NCBI GenBank assembly: GCA_035582835.1
Contig: JAYKAV010003133.1
Coordinates: forward strand, 184,707-248,706
From: Phoebastria nigripes
Lineage: Eukaryota > Chordata > Aves > Procellariiformes > Diomedeidae
Length of the DNA stretch: 64,000 nt
Direction of reading: 5' to 3'
Shown piece by piece: positions 47,791 through 61,560 of the stretch. Both the position numbers and the translations under genes were made by a program. Under the pieces are notes generated by a model. The model was not told the origin of the DNA. It made no database searches and was given only the letters and a program-made list of their open reading frames with translations. Numbering within the stretch: the first letter of the stretch is position 1; each line of letters opens with the position of its first letter.

Positions 47791-50700
47791 TGTTAAATTT
47801 AGTCACCTGCATTCCCTTTGTAGTCCCTGATATGGGACAGGCACCTCGTAAAGATACTTTACTGTTCTGGTTCATTGTCCTATAACTAGGTTGCCAACCT
47901 GGAGAGGTTGCCTTTGACTATAGAAGGAACTCAGACAGCCAGCTTAGGTAGACTGAACTCTCAGGTAGCTAAAGAAGTGTGAGATAAATTCCCTTTCTCA
48001 GGATAGGACTGGCCAGAAATTGGTCCATTCTCAGTTCGCAGTGGTTGGACTCTCTTGGTATTGGTGCAGCTCTGCTCTTCTCCAAGCATCTGATCTAAAA
48101 TATCTAGTTTATCAAAGAGATAAGCTAACTGTCACCCCAAGTGCTTTTCCTTTTTGCTTCACAGTTAAAAAGATATCTTACCTGGAACATATTATTCAAT
48201 TAAATAACAAAAATCTGACAGCTTCTTAAAAAACGTGTCAGCAACATACAAACAAAGAGCTGTATGGGACCCTAAGTCCCTTTCTGACATAGGGAACTAT
48301 AATCAAGCCCAATTTTCAAAGCAGTTAGGTTCTTTGAAATTGTTAGGCATAATTTCACCTCTTTACTGTGGCATAATTTATCCAGGGGACAAACAAAAAA
48401 CCTCAGAACACAGCGGAAAAAAGTGTAAATCACATTTAAGGGTAGAATTCCTAGAACTAAGAAATAATGGTAACTCTTCAGTTACCATCTCTGCAATGAA
48501 ATATCAAGCTTCATAACTATGTATGCAACAAATAAGCCTTCCATGTATAAACACAGCCTCTGGATAGTTTATCCGAAATCCTGAACTCAAAGCCATTAGG
48601 AGAGTTGAGAAGCATGAACATTTTAAAGATGATAAAATATATGTCTCATTCATGCAAGGTGGCAAACTTTGCTTTGCTCTAGAAAACAATGATGAGGTTA
48701 CCTTTAAGTATGTGTGTAGTTCCAGTGAGTTGAATGGTATTCCTCAGGTTCCTGATTAAATTATTAATGTGGAAAGTTAAGGACATGCATAAGCACTCAG
48801 AGATGTCACAGTGCTCAGTATATTCCAGAAATGGAATCTGAGATGCAGTGAAGAGTATCTTTGGCTTGAAATTTTACAAAGGAGAAGCTAACTGTAGCTA
48901 AACTGATTAGATCATATGTTCTGACAAACAAAAACCCATCATCAGGCTAAAAAGACAAGTTTAAATCACTTCCTGACCTCTTCCTATGTCTCCCACCACC
49001 TTACTTATTCACTACATGCTTTAGAACATTCGTCCCACCATGAGATGTCTGAAGCATCCCACAGGATGCATTCATGTGTTGTTTTCTATAAAGAAAAAAC
49101 AAATATGTGTTTAGAGTTTAAATTCTTTGGAGATGGGATAATGTCTTCGAATGTGATCATAGACACTGATGCTGGCTTTACCTTCAGTACAAATTAGAAA
49201 TATTAGTATAGGTAGCCCTATCTCACTTCTTTGTCCAAAATTATGAAGCTGATGTTTATTGTTAAATCAAATAATTTATCAGCCAATAGGTGGCACTGAA
49301 GGTATTTAACATTTATCTACATCTTCTATTTTCTTTTAGGAGAATTCACATTTCCCTCAAGTAAATGGTATATTATGCTCATAAATTAAAAGCCAAGGCA
49401 CATATTGAATTCTGTCATTAAAAATATTAAGTACTTTTAAATAGTTGGAGAACTGTTGAGAATTTAAACAATTCCCTGGAAATATGAACAAGTGCATCAT
49501 ACTACTTGTATCTTTGTTGAAACCAATTCTAAGGCAGGAGATCCTTTTGAGATCCTGGGACCAATGACATTCCAGGGAGTATCTTACTATGAAGTTTAAA
49601 CTGTAAATATCTGGGGAAACTGTAGCATTCCAGGAATTGGCTTATCTGTAACTTTTGCATGCTGTATGTCAGTTCGTAATTTTTTTTTTTTCCAGTTGCT
49701 TTCATTTTTGCAATACTGTGAGGAAAGAAAGAAGATTTTGTAGAAAATATAATGCAATTTTTCATCACTAGTGTTCACCTGAATTTTATTAGGACAAACT
49801 TCACAAGCAACCTCTTCATTCTCTGTGGTAAACAAGCTCATAAACTATTCTACAAATAGAGTTAATGAGACGTTTCAGATCAGATTTCCAAAGAAACGTG
49901 CCTTAACATATTCATAAAGAGCAAGTTATGTTAAAAAGTGCTAAGTTTTTGCTAGCTTTAAATGTTCTTTGGGCAAATGTGATTCAGAAGATATAAAGTA
50001 TCAGTGTTTTGGTTTATACGGTGTGTAATGCAGTCGTTCTCTGCGCATCGTTTCATACCTGCACGTACACTTCCTCCAAGCTTTTTATTGAAAGATATGC
50101 CAAGATGGTGAAGTAAGAGTGACTTGTTCTGAAAAAATATGTAACATTGTGATACAACATAGAACATAACTATTCCATTTTCAGACTGCTTCTTTACCAC
50201 CTTTAGATAACAATCTGTCTTAAGAACAAATGTAGGCCACATAGTTTTCAGCTATAACAAATAAAAATGTGGGAGGGTTCACTGTACTGATATTGACTAA
50301 AATGTTACAGAGGACAAGAAGCNAATAACATTGAAACAGATGTCCAAAAAAGGATCACATGTAGCGATAAACAGTAATTTCTGTGGTGCTGTTTAGTGCT
50401 ACCTTGCTTGGTACTTCAGTACATTTTGAACAATGTTAACATTTACATCAAAGGGAAGAGGCCCGTCACATCACATGTCAAAAAAGTATCTGTATTTTGC
50501 TTACAGTAAGAGCTCTACTTGTGAGAGGTTTTCATTTACTCAGCTGTACCAATGCACCTTAATTACAAGCAACTAGGAGCTTTTCACACATTCCTGCCTT
50601 CATCATTCCCTGCTATCAGGAAAAATAAAGTGCCTTTAAATCGCAGAGCAGTAGAACATAATAATTTAATGTTACAGCACTAGGCCTAGGCAAGGTATAA

Positions 50701-53700
50701 GACTTTCCAGCTTCACCTGGATTGGTTCTGGAGACTTATGACACTGCAGTTGGTCATGAGAATGAATGTATCATATCAGAAAGTATTTCAAGTTAAAACT
50801 CCAACCACTAATTTAGAGTTAGGCATTGTTTTCTCTGTTCAGGAAGCAAAGTGAGGAACTAAATCCAAACCAAAGAAGACTAAGCAAGGATGTATTCTCC
50901 ATTAACAATACAACTGAAAAGGTCATCCTTCTTCATTCCTTACTTGGAATATGAGTGGATACAAAAAAAAATAAAAACCAATATTCTGGCTATGAATGTT
51001 TGACCAGGTTACTCCTATTACACAACTTCTATAACCTAATATTAAACAGAATACCTTTAAGATATAAGCAAAAAGAGAAGTGTGAATGACTAAATTAAAA
51101 AANATTCTGGGTATGGAATTTTACTAACATCTATGTTTATGAATATCTGCATAACCACAGCCTGGTCACAAAAGATAAAATTAAGTTTAAAAATTGCATG
51201 TCTTGAAAATACCATATCTTCTTTATTAACAATTTGCCACTAAATACATTGTTGATTCTTTCCAGATACATACTCAAAAACTCTACAAACTAAATTAAAC
51301 ATTTTGAGCAGCCTTCAGATAAATGATATTCTATTGATTATTTTATTATTTACAGTAAGTTTGTGGATCAGATATTATGAGAACCTTATATATTTCCAGT
51401 TACTTTAGGATCTGAGTATTTGCAAATAGATATTTGAGTAGAATTTGTATAGATCATTAAAACATGAGAAAAAGCTAATGCCACAACGTCCCTCTCAAGG
51501 TTATGAAATAAGTGAGATACGGTATTTCAAGGGAGTGTGTTCACGAGAATATCCAGTCATGAGCCCTCAATGAAAACCCACAAATCATGCTCTGTAAACG
51601 ACACAAAATAATTTCCATGGCAGAGATGCAATAANCCAGAGACCACCACACTAACAAAAGGATCAGCTATCAGCTGTGGCTGATACAGCCACTGATAGTC
51701 ATGAACACAAATAAACCCAAGCATTTCAATAAAAAGAAGGGAATGAGTTGTTTTTCTTCATATTGTTAAAGCATATAATGATATGCAAGACAACAGGACC
51801 AGTGTTTTATTCAAAAGCCTAAATTTACCATACAACCTTATGATTTAGACCTAGTCACTGGAGCTATTTCAATCATTTTCAACAAAATGAAATGCAATTA
51901 ATATATGCTGCTTTTGCAATCCTCCCTATCCATCAACATTTCTTAAAGAATTTACTAATTTTGCTAGTTTTCCTATGACATTAATGCATTTGCACAAATA
52001 GCACTCTATGGAGCTTCTACTAAAGTAATGTGCTGTAATGTGCTGGTTTTCTGTAAGTAAATCTCTGTGGTAACTAACAGCAGCGTAATGCAGCTCAGGG
52101 TATTCCCTCTTAACATCACAGACTATCAAACACGCAACAGCCTCCTAAACTGCCTTCGGTCCTCTTGGTGAACATCACNATACGACCTCATAAAGTGTGG
52201 GAGATTCTTAAGAAATTGATGTGCAAACTTGCCCAGTCCCATACAGGCAATACTTACTGAATTCACTGCACTGTTTACTCTTCCCAGACATCCTCCTTCC
52301 CAGACATCTATAAGCACCTGAGCAACAAAGGAGCAGTATTCTGAATGTATACTGAGGTTTGCTCGGAATGGTGGTCAGACACTTGAGTGTATTTATACAG
52401 CTGATTGCACCTCAAGATATATTCATTTTAGGCTATATAATTCACCCTGACAGGCCTTGGGGATCCTTTCAACAGTAATTCTTTGTTCACATGGATTCTG
52501 TCGTTGAATCCCAGTATGTCTGAGGCAGGTTGTAAACAGTGATTTCCTGAAGATGATAATCCATTATTGAACTTCCTATTTTATGTTGTTTAAATGCTAG
52601 ATTAAACTTTTTATGTCTCTATGATTGTTTCTTTCTTCATAAAGAAGTTCTAAGCCCAAAGCTGATATCCTATGCTTAACTCTAGCGTGGGATCCTGGCC
52701 CAAAATAGATTGTCCTCTAAAAATCATCTCCTGTTGAACATGTTATTTCTGGTCTACTCCATGTTCATGTTAGTATAAAGCAGCAGGATATGAAACTATA
52801 AACCAGGGATCAGAACTCAGGATCTGTAATGCTTGTCTTCTCATATCTGCAAAAGGCACCACAGGAAAACTCAATGTGGGACAGCAACCTGGTTTTATTT
52901 ACTTTGGATCAATACAATAGGAATCAACTTGTCATATATAAATAGAAAGGTTATGGTATTTTTTTACACTTACAAGTAAGCTTTTTGTACAAAGCTCCGT
53001 CAGGATAAAAGGACTCTCAGCATATACTTTCTTCACATTTGCTACACTGATGGGATAACATGGAGAAACCACAACAGTAAATGAAAAATCAAGTCCTGAT
53101 CTAAATTAGTTGGAGGGTTTTTTTGTTTGTTTTATTTTTTTTTTAAATTTATTTTTCTTTTTTTTTTCCCCCAGTAAGTAATCTAACCAACTCTAATTGG
53201 GCTTGGATGCTAGTTTAGAAAGTCTGAAGTCATCACCAGTTCTTGGATATTTGTACCACAAGTAGAACTCTTCTAGCTAATGAAGGCAATCAGATCTTGC
53301 TATAATGAGGAAACCAACAAGATGCTGTCTAATGGGGAGACTTGTTAAAATGCTCATTGAAACATCGCCTGCTGCTAAGTGAACAGGCTTGCCAGGCATG
53401 AATTAGAGACAGTAGTGATTGTAACCTGCCAGGGCTCTTAATGATGGGATGATCATGCTAATACAAAGAACTACTAAGGAGAACTATCAAAAGTCTCCAA
53501 GTAACTGCCAAAGATGAGATTTCACCTTATGCGTCGGTGTATCCACTTTCTAACTAGTGATGGGAAAAATCCAAAGCAATTTGGGAATCAGCTGAAATGC
53601 AGATAAATAACAAGCCACAAATCGGTTGTTCACACAAAGGGAGACAAGGTCAGCATGTAGCAAGGCCAGTGCACCCTAAGCTAGAAGTCTTTGGTTTTTA

Positions 53701-54662
53701 CACAGAGTCAACAATCATTAGGGAAATGAGGGTCCTGACTAAGACTGCAGTATTTCACTGAGCCCAACACATCTGCCTTGGCTCTGTTCTAGTAGCTGCC
53801 AACCACAATGAGAAGGCCCAGTCTGTGGCAGACACCAGTTGCCTCCATCCTCATCTTCCTGTCTCTTCTCCCCCTCACTATTTTCACCTTCTCTTCACAT
53901 GCTTGACTGGCATTTTTCTGCAATGACACTGCTTAACACTGCAAGAGCAGAAGCAGTGCCATTTTAATCAGAAAGTGACTACTGCAGCTGTTGGGTAGTT
54001 GAAAGGTTTGGAGGGAGAAAGAGTAAGAACAACCAACTGCGAGTAGGACTAAGTAAATGGAAAAAAGGAGATCCCACATGGTATCCAGAGCTAAATGGGA
54101 ACACAAGCAAAAGAAGGTGAAAGAAGAGAAAATAATTATTCTCCTGCTTTTGCAAAAAAACCTGCAAAAATTGAAAAAAAAATCTGTTGTATAAAATGTA
54201 AATGATTATAAAATGATTCACTTAAGTATGTTTCACCTTTTCATTATAAAACTCCAGACTATTTCTCAGTTTCACAATGGTGATAGAATGCAACGGTTGC
54301 AAAATTAAGCCCTGACAAGTTGGGAAATGCCAGTCAGTCTCCTACAGGAAGCACATGATGATACAGATTTTTCCATGCAATGACCCCACTTAAGAGAAGA
54401 CTCCTCTGAGGGTGCAGTGCTCCATTCTTCAGTGTATTGTTTTCTACTCTTTGTTCAAAGTAGACAAGCAACTGGGCAGCCAGATAATGAGTCAAGACTT
54501 TATCTCAAGTTCATTCTCAGCAGTTCTGTCTCTGAAACTTCCAGGAAGTGATAAGGGTGCTTTGAAGAAGAAGATCTCATAAATCTTTGTGGGCTTCAAT
54601 GCAAGCTCAGACTTGTTCTTGACTGAGAGTCTGATACTGCCAGTGATCACAACTGAAAAACA
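47791..54662. other. Unique AT-rich sequence without a recognised gene
   Basis: No gene recognised. Contains a T-rich tract at 53117-53172 and short A runs. Open frames at 48235-48516 (plus) and 49529-50242 (minus) have no recognisable features. Confidence 0.7.
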
Positions 54663-54745
54663 AGGTTTCATTAACTTGCCTGAAATCACACTGTAGTTCT
54701 AAGGCCAGCAGCATTAAATATTTTTCCTGTCCCCTGTCTTGTCAC
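54663..54745 (+). mobile_element. Possible MIR-like fragment
   Basis: GTTTCATTAACTTGCCTGAA, ATCACACTGTAG and AAGGCCAGCAGCATT follow the MIR core order GTTAAGTAACTTGCCCAAG, GTCACACAGCTAG, GTGGCAGAGCTGGGATT. Short and diverged. Confidence 0.4.
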
Positions 54746-55049
54746 TACATATCTTCTAAGTTCAGCAATAAATAAGGCAAGAGCAGCCTCCTGTATGTTA
54801 CAGTTCTGAATCACCCTGATGATCCACATGGTTTACCAGGAGAACTGAATGAAAGAAGTATCCCACCAAAACAAAACACTGTAAACACACAAAACAAAAT
54901 TGCANCCTAATATATACACATTTAGTTAAGGCTGCAAAGAAAACATAAATCCTATCATTTCCTAACTTTCCAGCACTTGACTTTGCTGTCTTAGTGAGGA
55001 ACATATTTTCTGATTTAAAAACAAAACAAAAATCAAGGAACCATTAGAC
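54746..55049. other. Short unique stretch before the CR1
   Basis: Nothing recognised. A run of ACAAAACAAAAATC lies next to the CR1 3' end. Confidence 0.6.
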
Positions 55050-55748
55050 ATAGAATCATAGAATCATTAAGGTTGGAAAAGACCTNTAAGATCATCGAGT
55101 CCAACCGTCAACCCAACACCACCATGCCCACTAAACCATGTCNCTAAGCNCCTCATCTACANGTCTTTTAAATACTTCTAGGGATGGTGACTCCACCACT
55201 TCTCTGGGCAGCCTGTTCCAATGCTTAACCACTCTTTCAGGAAAGAACTTTTTCCTCAGGTCCAAACTAAACCTCCCCTGGTGCAACTTGAGGCCATTTC
55301 CTCTCGTCCTATCGCTAGTTGCTTGGCAGAAGAGACCAACACCCACCTCGCTGCAACCTCCTTTCAGGTAGTTGTAGAGAGCAATAAGGTCTCCCCTCAG
55401 CCTCCTCTTCTCCAGACTAAACAACCCCAGTTCCCTNAGCCGCTCCTCGTAAGACTTGTTCTCCAGACCCTTCACCAGCTTCGTTGCCCTCCTCTGGACA
55501 CGCTCCAGCACCTCAATGTCCTTCTTGTAGTGAGGGGCCCAAAACTGAACACAGTATTCGAGGTGCGGCCTCACCAGTGCCGAGTACGGGGGCACGATCA
55601 CTTCCCTAGTCCTGCTGGCCACACTATTTCTGATACAGGCCAGGATGCCGTTGGCCTTCTTGGCCACCTGGGCACACTGCCGGCTCATATTCAGCCGGCT
55701 GTCAACCAGCACCCCCAGGTCCTTTTCCGCCAGGCAGCTTTCCAGCCA
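55050..55748 (-). mobile_element. CR1 LINE, 5'-truncated copy
   Basis: Reading on the minus strand, homology to the CR1 at 1-1837 begins abruptly at about 55748 (GTGGCTGGAAAGCTGCC) and runs to the 3' terminus with two ATTCTATG-type units at 55050-55067. Only the last 700 bp are present, typical of incomplete target-primed reverse transcription. It lacks the frameshifts of the first copy near the ORF2 end. Ns fall at several positions. No clear target-site duplication was seen, as is usual for CR1. Confidence 0.95.
55131..55748 (-). pseudogene. C-terminal fragment of CR1 ORF2
   Basis: About 206 codons of the region downstream of the RT palm (from [17 protein letters not shown] to DMV and TAG), all in one frame. 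It lacks the endonuclease and all RT catalytic motifs, so it is a dead fragment. The open frame continues past the 5' truncation point into unrelated flanking sequence up to 55844, which is accidental. Confidence 0.92.
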
Positions 55749-55750
55749 CA

Positions 55751-55772
55751 ATACTCCTGACATACTCCTGAT
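55751..55772. repeat. 11-bp tandem duplication at the CR1 truncation point
   Basis: ATACTCCTGAC is followed by ATACTCCTGAT, immediately outside the CR1 5' breakpoint. Confidence 0.8.
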
Positions 55773-58700
55773 GTTCAAGAGCATCAAAGAAAAGACTGGA
55801 AACTCATCCATGGCACAGCCTGCTGCTCTTGGATGTAATAGCACAGCTCATATAAAGTATCACTGATTTTTCATCCAGCATGTTGATCTACCCTACAGAT
55901 TCAAGTTATGCCAGTAGGTTTCACAGATACTTGCTGGCAAATGGCACANTCTTAACACAGAGGCCTGCTCCGGTGACAAATGTCAAGTTGCCTGTTCCAT
56001 ATTGAGTTACCAGAGCTTCACAGTAACACCACTGCAATGCTTTTACTTTTTTTTAACTTGAAAGAACAATGTAGTTTTCTTCAGTCTTATTCTAGGAAAT
56101 GGCCATACACTGTTTACTGATGGTTTCCAGAGAAATTCAGTCTAAGGCAAATCTCTCAGACAGAACATTTCACCCCAAATGCTTAGAACCTGGCAAACTT
56201 GTGAGAAATTGAAGGCAAGCTCTTGAAATGCTTGTGAAACTTAACTTCATAAAATGGTTCCAGGCTATTTTGTGTCCGAATAAAAACCTGTAGGCACAAA
56301 AGTAATTCAGAACCAGAATTTTTATTTGATCCATGTATCAGCAGCTTTTTTTCAGTGGGGGAATGTGTTCTTCATGCACATTTGTAGCAGAATCCAGAAT
56401 TTCCACACTACTGTTGGTCAATAGAAACAAATAATCCTACTTATAGCCAGTCCAAAAAGAAACTGGCACAGAGTAACATCCATCATAAATAATTAATAGA
56501 CCAATTTCAAAGTGTAATATTGCATCAATATTCACACTTTTTGAATATTGATGTAAATTGGTTTAAATTGACCAGATGTTCTGAAGATGGCATAGACAGG
56601 TGCAAACTATTTCTCTCCTCTCAGCAAATCCCATTAGTCTTTAGAAGAGATGCACTATAAAGAAAAGCAGCTGTTTGTTCCCCTTAGGGACTGCAGAGAA
56701 AGGCACCTCTAATGTCCCCCAGGAATTTCACAGAAGTGCTGAAAATGCAAAATAAGCTTGGGATCAGATCTTTAATCAACACTTTACCTTAACTGACTAC
56801 ACTTTTTACTACCCATTCCTCAGTACAATGATCTTGTCACAGGATTATCTATGCTCTGTCCCCTTTCTGAGGCCTGTGATTATGTCTACAAAAGTAAATA
56901 AAAGAGGCTGGAGCCATTTGCTAACCCTGAGGCCAGGTGATGCCCTAGTTCATATTCATTCCAAAAGGAGAGAGAAGTAAAACTGCCAGTTTTCTGAAAT
57001 ATTTCTATTTGATTCAAAATCTTGACAGTTAGTCATTGTGCTAACAATTAAATTATACATATTTTCACACACTAGTGCTTGATTCCACAAGGTAATTCTG
57101 TTTTATTTACCGGTATGAGCAAAGCCTCTAAGCACAATGAAGACTTCCTCTTGAAGTCTGACTACTTATCTTTTCTGGTTTGCATCTGCATATCCATCCC
57201 AAGGGCTCTTCACCCTTTCCTTGTGAATTGGTGACCAGCTTTCCAAAACAGGCTTCTCCTCGTTCCTTGATTTTACAGGATCACAGATGACCCTGCTTAG
57301 AAAGCAGTCTTCTTTCTAGGTGTACTTAAGTCTTGACTAGAAACCCAGCATAAAAACATAATTAAATTGCGGTATGAGTAGAGCTGCAATGTAGTTATTC
57401 CTTTATGCTAATTTTACAATATTCTTATACTACAGTAGGGATTGCACTCTATATAGTGTATGTGGATAGCTGGACTTCAAAACACTTATATGAAAGATAA
57501 TACATAGGGCAAGGGAAAGAATATTAGTGTGGGGATTGCTGGAGCAAGAAAACAAGATCAGGATCAAACACAGCAACTAAACAAGGTAAGAAAGGTAAGG
57601 GGAAGGAGTGAGGCCGTGTTAATAGGAAGGGACTATCATATGCAGTACTGGAGCTCTGGTGTTAAGAGGGAAAATTAAGGCTCTTCCCCCGCCCAGCCCC
57701 ATCTTTGACAAATTATCGATCTTGTAACCTTGTAATTTTTTATTGTATTTTTCACCTTCTCCTCTGCCTTAACATGCATGTAACAATTGTTTTACACTTA
57801 AGAGATTATATGGATATCATTAATATAAATTGCCCCTTTCTGANTCTGTGACTGAACATGCATTTTCAATATTACTCTCCAGGTCAGTTTTAATCCTGTT
57901 TTGTATGCAGGGTTTGTTAGATACGTTCTTTTGATTCCTGTCTGATAATCCATGAATACATCATACAGTAAATGATAAATTCATCTTTTCTTCTTCTTAC
58001 CCCCAGCCGTGCCTGTTAGTGACAAAATTATTTCTTTACTTTCCCTCTGAAAACAAGGTTGTCCTTAATCATTAAATGAATGCATACTACTTCCTTTTGC
58101 TAATAGAAGANGGCTGTATATTGTCTGAAGGCATGCATGCAACATATACACATGGAAATCAGCTTCCAACAATGATCGTACCATTTGCATCAGATTGCTA
58201 AGGCTTTTGAAGCTTTCCAATTTGCATAACTTAGTGGAAATAGGGCATAAATCAGTTCTTCCAGTTTGTGTTGCTGTTCCTGTGTGTTANGGGAACAGCA
58301 GCTTTGCTTCTGCATTTCATATCAAAAAACAGCTCAATAAATGAAAGAGAATATATGGCTGTATTTGCAAACAATTACAAATACACAGGGTAGATTCACC
58401 CTCCCACCTTGCTGAGTGTGACTCTTCTGTATGACTGTCTGATATTCCAACAAATTCACATAAAAACTGCTGTTGCCACAGTAGCCATTCAGCTTCATAA
58501 ACACTCTATTTACATGCAGCTTAGGTGAAGACATGGGCCAGGCTTACAGGAGTTTTACAGAGAAACAGAAATTGCCAGAACTGGCAGTGTAAATAGAAAT
58601 AGCAGAAGGAGGCAATGCTGTGAGAATAAATATCGGAAATGCAACTAGGAAACTGGATAGGGGCAACGAATTTTAAATTTTTTCTCCTCCGCAAATATAA

Positions 58701-61089
58701 AAGCTTGGAGTCTCCTGTCTCTGATGTACGTAGCTTAAACCTTCCCAGTCACTCAATACAGCTGCCACTGAAAAGGCACTGTAAAAAACCAGTTGATTCN
58801 GAGAGCAAATGTGTGAAATTAAAGTAAACAGTTTGGGATTTACATTTTTTGGCAGGTCAGATGCCGATGCAAGAATGCTAGTAACTGGCTTTCCCCCAGT
58901 AATCTACTGAAGTCTGAAGTTCCCAATCTCTCTAAAAGCTACCATCACTAGGATCCTCTGAGACCCTTCACTGGGGCGCTATTATCACATCCTTTCCTAG
59001 GCTGTGTGATCGGCTGCACTGGGGTGATACATCCACATGGAGTTAACAGGGAGGGAGGGANGGTGAATAATATGCTGTACAACATGCTACCTGCCATACT
59101 AACGATGCTGCAATAGCCCTGTGTGATGAAAGCACATTTGAGTTTCATACCCAACAGATTGCCAAGAACTGTAGCTAAAACTGCGTTGAGACACATTCAA
59201 CTTTCCTGTCCCAAAAATCAGGTACTCCTTTGCAGCTGAATTTATGGACAGCATGAATGTGGAATAGGGCTTAAACTCACAGTGGGAAGAAACCTTTGGG
59301 AATCACTGGGATTTCTAAGTGTAATGGCTTAATGGCTCTCCTATCATTCTCATAAATAAAACTGATTGTAAATAAAATAAAATGTAAAGTAAGCAAAACA
59401 AAGACATTCAACAATATCTGTAGCTTTTTTTTTTCCCCTCCCAAATTTATAAGGCCTCTGCTCCCCCAGAACCCAATGTAATCATTCATAAGCAGTCATT
59501 AGCAAAGGCGCATCTTATGGTCTGGAAGTATTTCACTGAGATCTGCTGACACCACTCCCTCATAACACATATAAGGTAGGTTTTATACTGGGTGAGATCT
59601 CCTTTGCTGTTGTCTTCCACCTGAGACCATTCCATACTGCGATGGAATCCCACACCAGAGAGCGAAATTCAGATATAAACACTGCAGGTTCAAAGCACCT
59701 TTAATTATAAAGAGAAAAAATGTGGAAAGAGAAGTTATCTTTCAACAGCTGTTGCTATTTCAGTGTGAAAACTCGAAAAGAAAATTTTTAAAAAAGCTTA
59801 ATTTTTAAAACGGTGAAAGGAGATTATATCAAGCCAAAGGGGAAAAAAAAATCTCTGTTTTTAAGGAAAAGTCTTATTCGCTAGATGATAACTGGAATTT
59901 GCACACTGCTATTCTAGTGTTTAAGGAGAAACTGATCACAGATTTGTAAGAAACTAATCCAGTCATATGATTAGACATGCAGTACACTCATATGGTTGGA
60001 AAGATTAGTTGATATAGTTAGCAAATGAGATAAATCAGATACCTAAAATAGAAGAAATGAAAAAAAAATTTAAAAATCCTTCTTTGAAAACTCATCATCT
60101 AGAAACAATACATGAATAGCCTCCCACCCAAAATAAACAGGTAAAACAATGATCAAGTAGCAGAGTAAGATCACAAAAATCAGGAGTAAGAAGTGTGAAG
60201 AAAGAAAAATTTGCAACCAGAAAGAAGAGAAATGTCTTTAGCTATTAACTCATCCAGCCCCTCAGACAATCCATAGTTACCCAGTGTAATAGCTTTTGTA
60301 CAAAACTATACTGCACACATTCTTAAACAAATAGAGGCTCCTATATCAGTATGCTGTAAGTGCTCAGTTACAGAAACAGCATGAATGGGAGCACTTCAGC
60401 AGTGACACTCAGGGACTGCGTTCACACGCCAAGAAAAGCTACAGCTGAAGGCAAATTACAATTTGAAGGCATGCCCGCCTGCTCCCTCTGCTCCAGCTCC
60501 ATGATCCAAGCTGTGAGAGAGGAATAAAATTAAGTAAAAGGCCCACAAGCCAAAGGTCCAAATGCTTCATCACTTTTTCAGGCAAACCCAAAAGTCACGT
60601 ACTAATCTCAAACATTTTCTGCAAGAGAAAGGATCTTGAACTGGCTAGGGAATTAAGAAGTACGATAGGGGGTTTTTTTGAAGCCTGCACTTATTATCCA
60701 TAAAAAGGATTGTATAATCAAGGTCAGGACCCAAGTAAAGGGCTGGAAGAGTCAGCGCACCGCGGAAAGTAGTACAACATTAGACAGAAATCTGCCACGA
60801 AGGCAGACACCTACCAGAGATATCTAGCACACGCAGGAACTGCGTAAGCAGCCAACTCTTCCAAGGGATGGAATTTTCTTTTCCCCACCTACAGTGCCTT
60901 CTGTAAATAGCTCCCTCATGACGTTAAAGCTGCTGTGGAGCTACACACTGTGAAGCTCTGTGGGGAGAAAGGATAACTGAAGATAATTCTCTACTTTTTT
61001 GCTATCGTTGCTCTGTTTTAACACTGGCATTGGATATAGATTTTTTTTAGCCTTCAGACTGGCCAGACTGCACATATGAGAACCAAACA
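55773..61089. other. Unique AT-rich sequence without a recognised gene
   Basis: No coding family or RNA gene recognised. A perfect 12-bp hairpin is at 56523-56553. ATTTGCAT octamer-like motifs occur at about 58182 and 58221. A GGGA-rich short repeat with one N is at about 59048-59062. Confidence 0.7.
56523..56553. other. Perfect 12-bp inverted repeat with 7-base loop
   Basis: CATCAATATTCA (56523-56534) is the exact reverse complement of TGAATATTGATG (56542-56553). The loop is CACTTTT. No terminator role is implied in a vertebrate. Could be a relic of a small inverted-repeat element or chance. Confidence 0.7.
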
Positions 61090-61560
61090 GGTGTCAGGGC
61101 ACAGCAAGGGATGCCTGCTCCCTCAGGGCTGGGGAGCCAGGAGTGACATCGGCCCCAGTGGTTGCTGTCCCACTGGGGCTGACCATGTTGGGCAGGGTTG
61201 CTAAAAGGGTCTGCAGACAGCCCTGGACAGTGCGAGTGATGAACCAGGGCTGGGGTCCATCCAGGGGATCAAGCCAGGAAACAGGGCCAGAAGCAGGTCT
61301 TGACACAGGTACAGCTACATCATAGCTTAAACCAGGACTGCTAGACCTGGCCTGAGCTTAAATGAAGATCCCAGAGCAATGGGCAGGGTGTGGGTGGGGG
61401 GCCCCATGTGGGGCTGGTCAGGGCAGCTAAGGCCTGTTAGTGCCCTCAGGGGCCTGACAGCACTAATGCAAGCTTAATAAAAACTTGCCAGAGAAATAAA
61501 GATTGTTTGAGTTTCTCTCAGCTCCAGACCAGCCAGCACAGACACCAGATCTGCAGGGCA
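61090..61560. other. GC-rich block with three strong hairpins and two AATAAA signals
   Basis: Sharply GC-richer than its flanks. Perfect 10-bp stem GCCCCAGTGG/CCACTGGGGC (61152-61161, 61170-61179; 8-base loop), a GCCCC/GGGGC stem with 4-base loop (about 61401-61414), and an interrupted stem TTAGTGC/GCACTAA enclosing TCAGG/CCTGA (61437-61466). AATAAA follows at 61476-61481 and 61495-61500 on the plus strand. The layout resembles the R region and polyadenylation site of an LTR or the 3' end of a retroposon, but no TG...CA ends or duplications could be fixed. Confidence 0.4.

Noticed and set aside
55221..55760. 179-codon plus-strand frame over the second CR1
   Set aside because: Antisense shadow of the CR1 ORF2 fragment.
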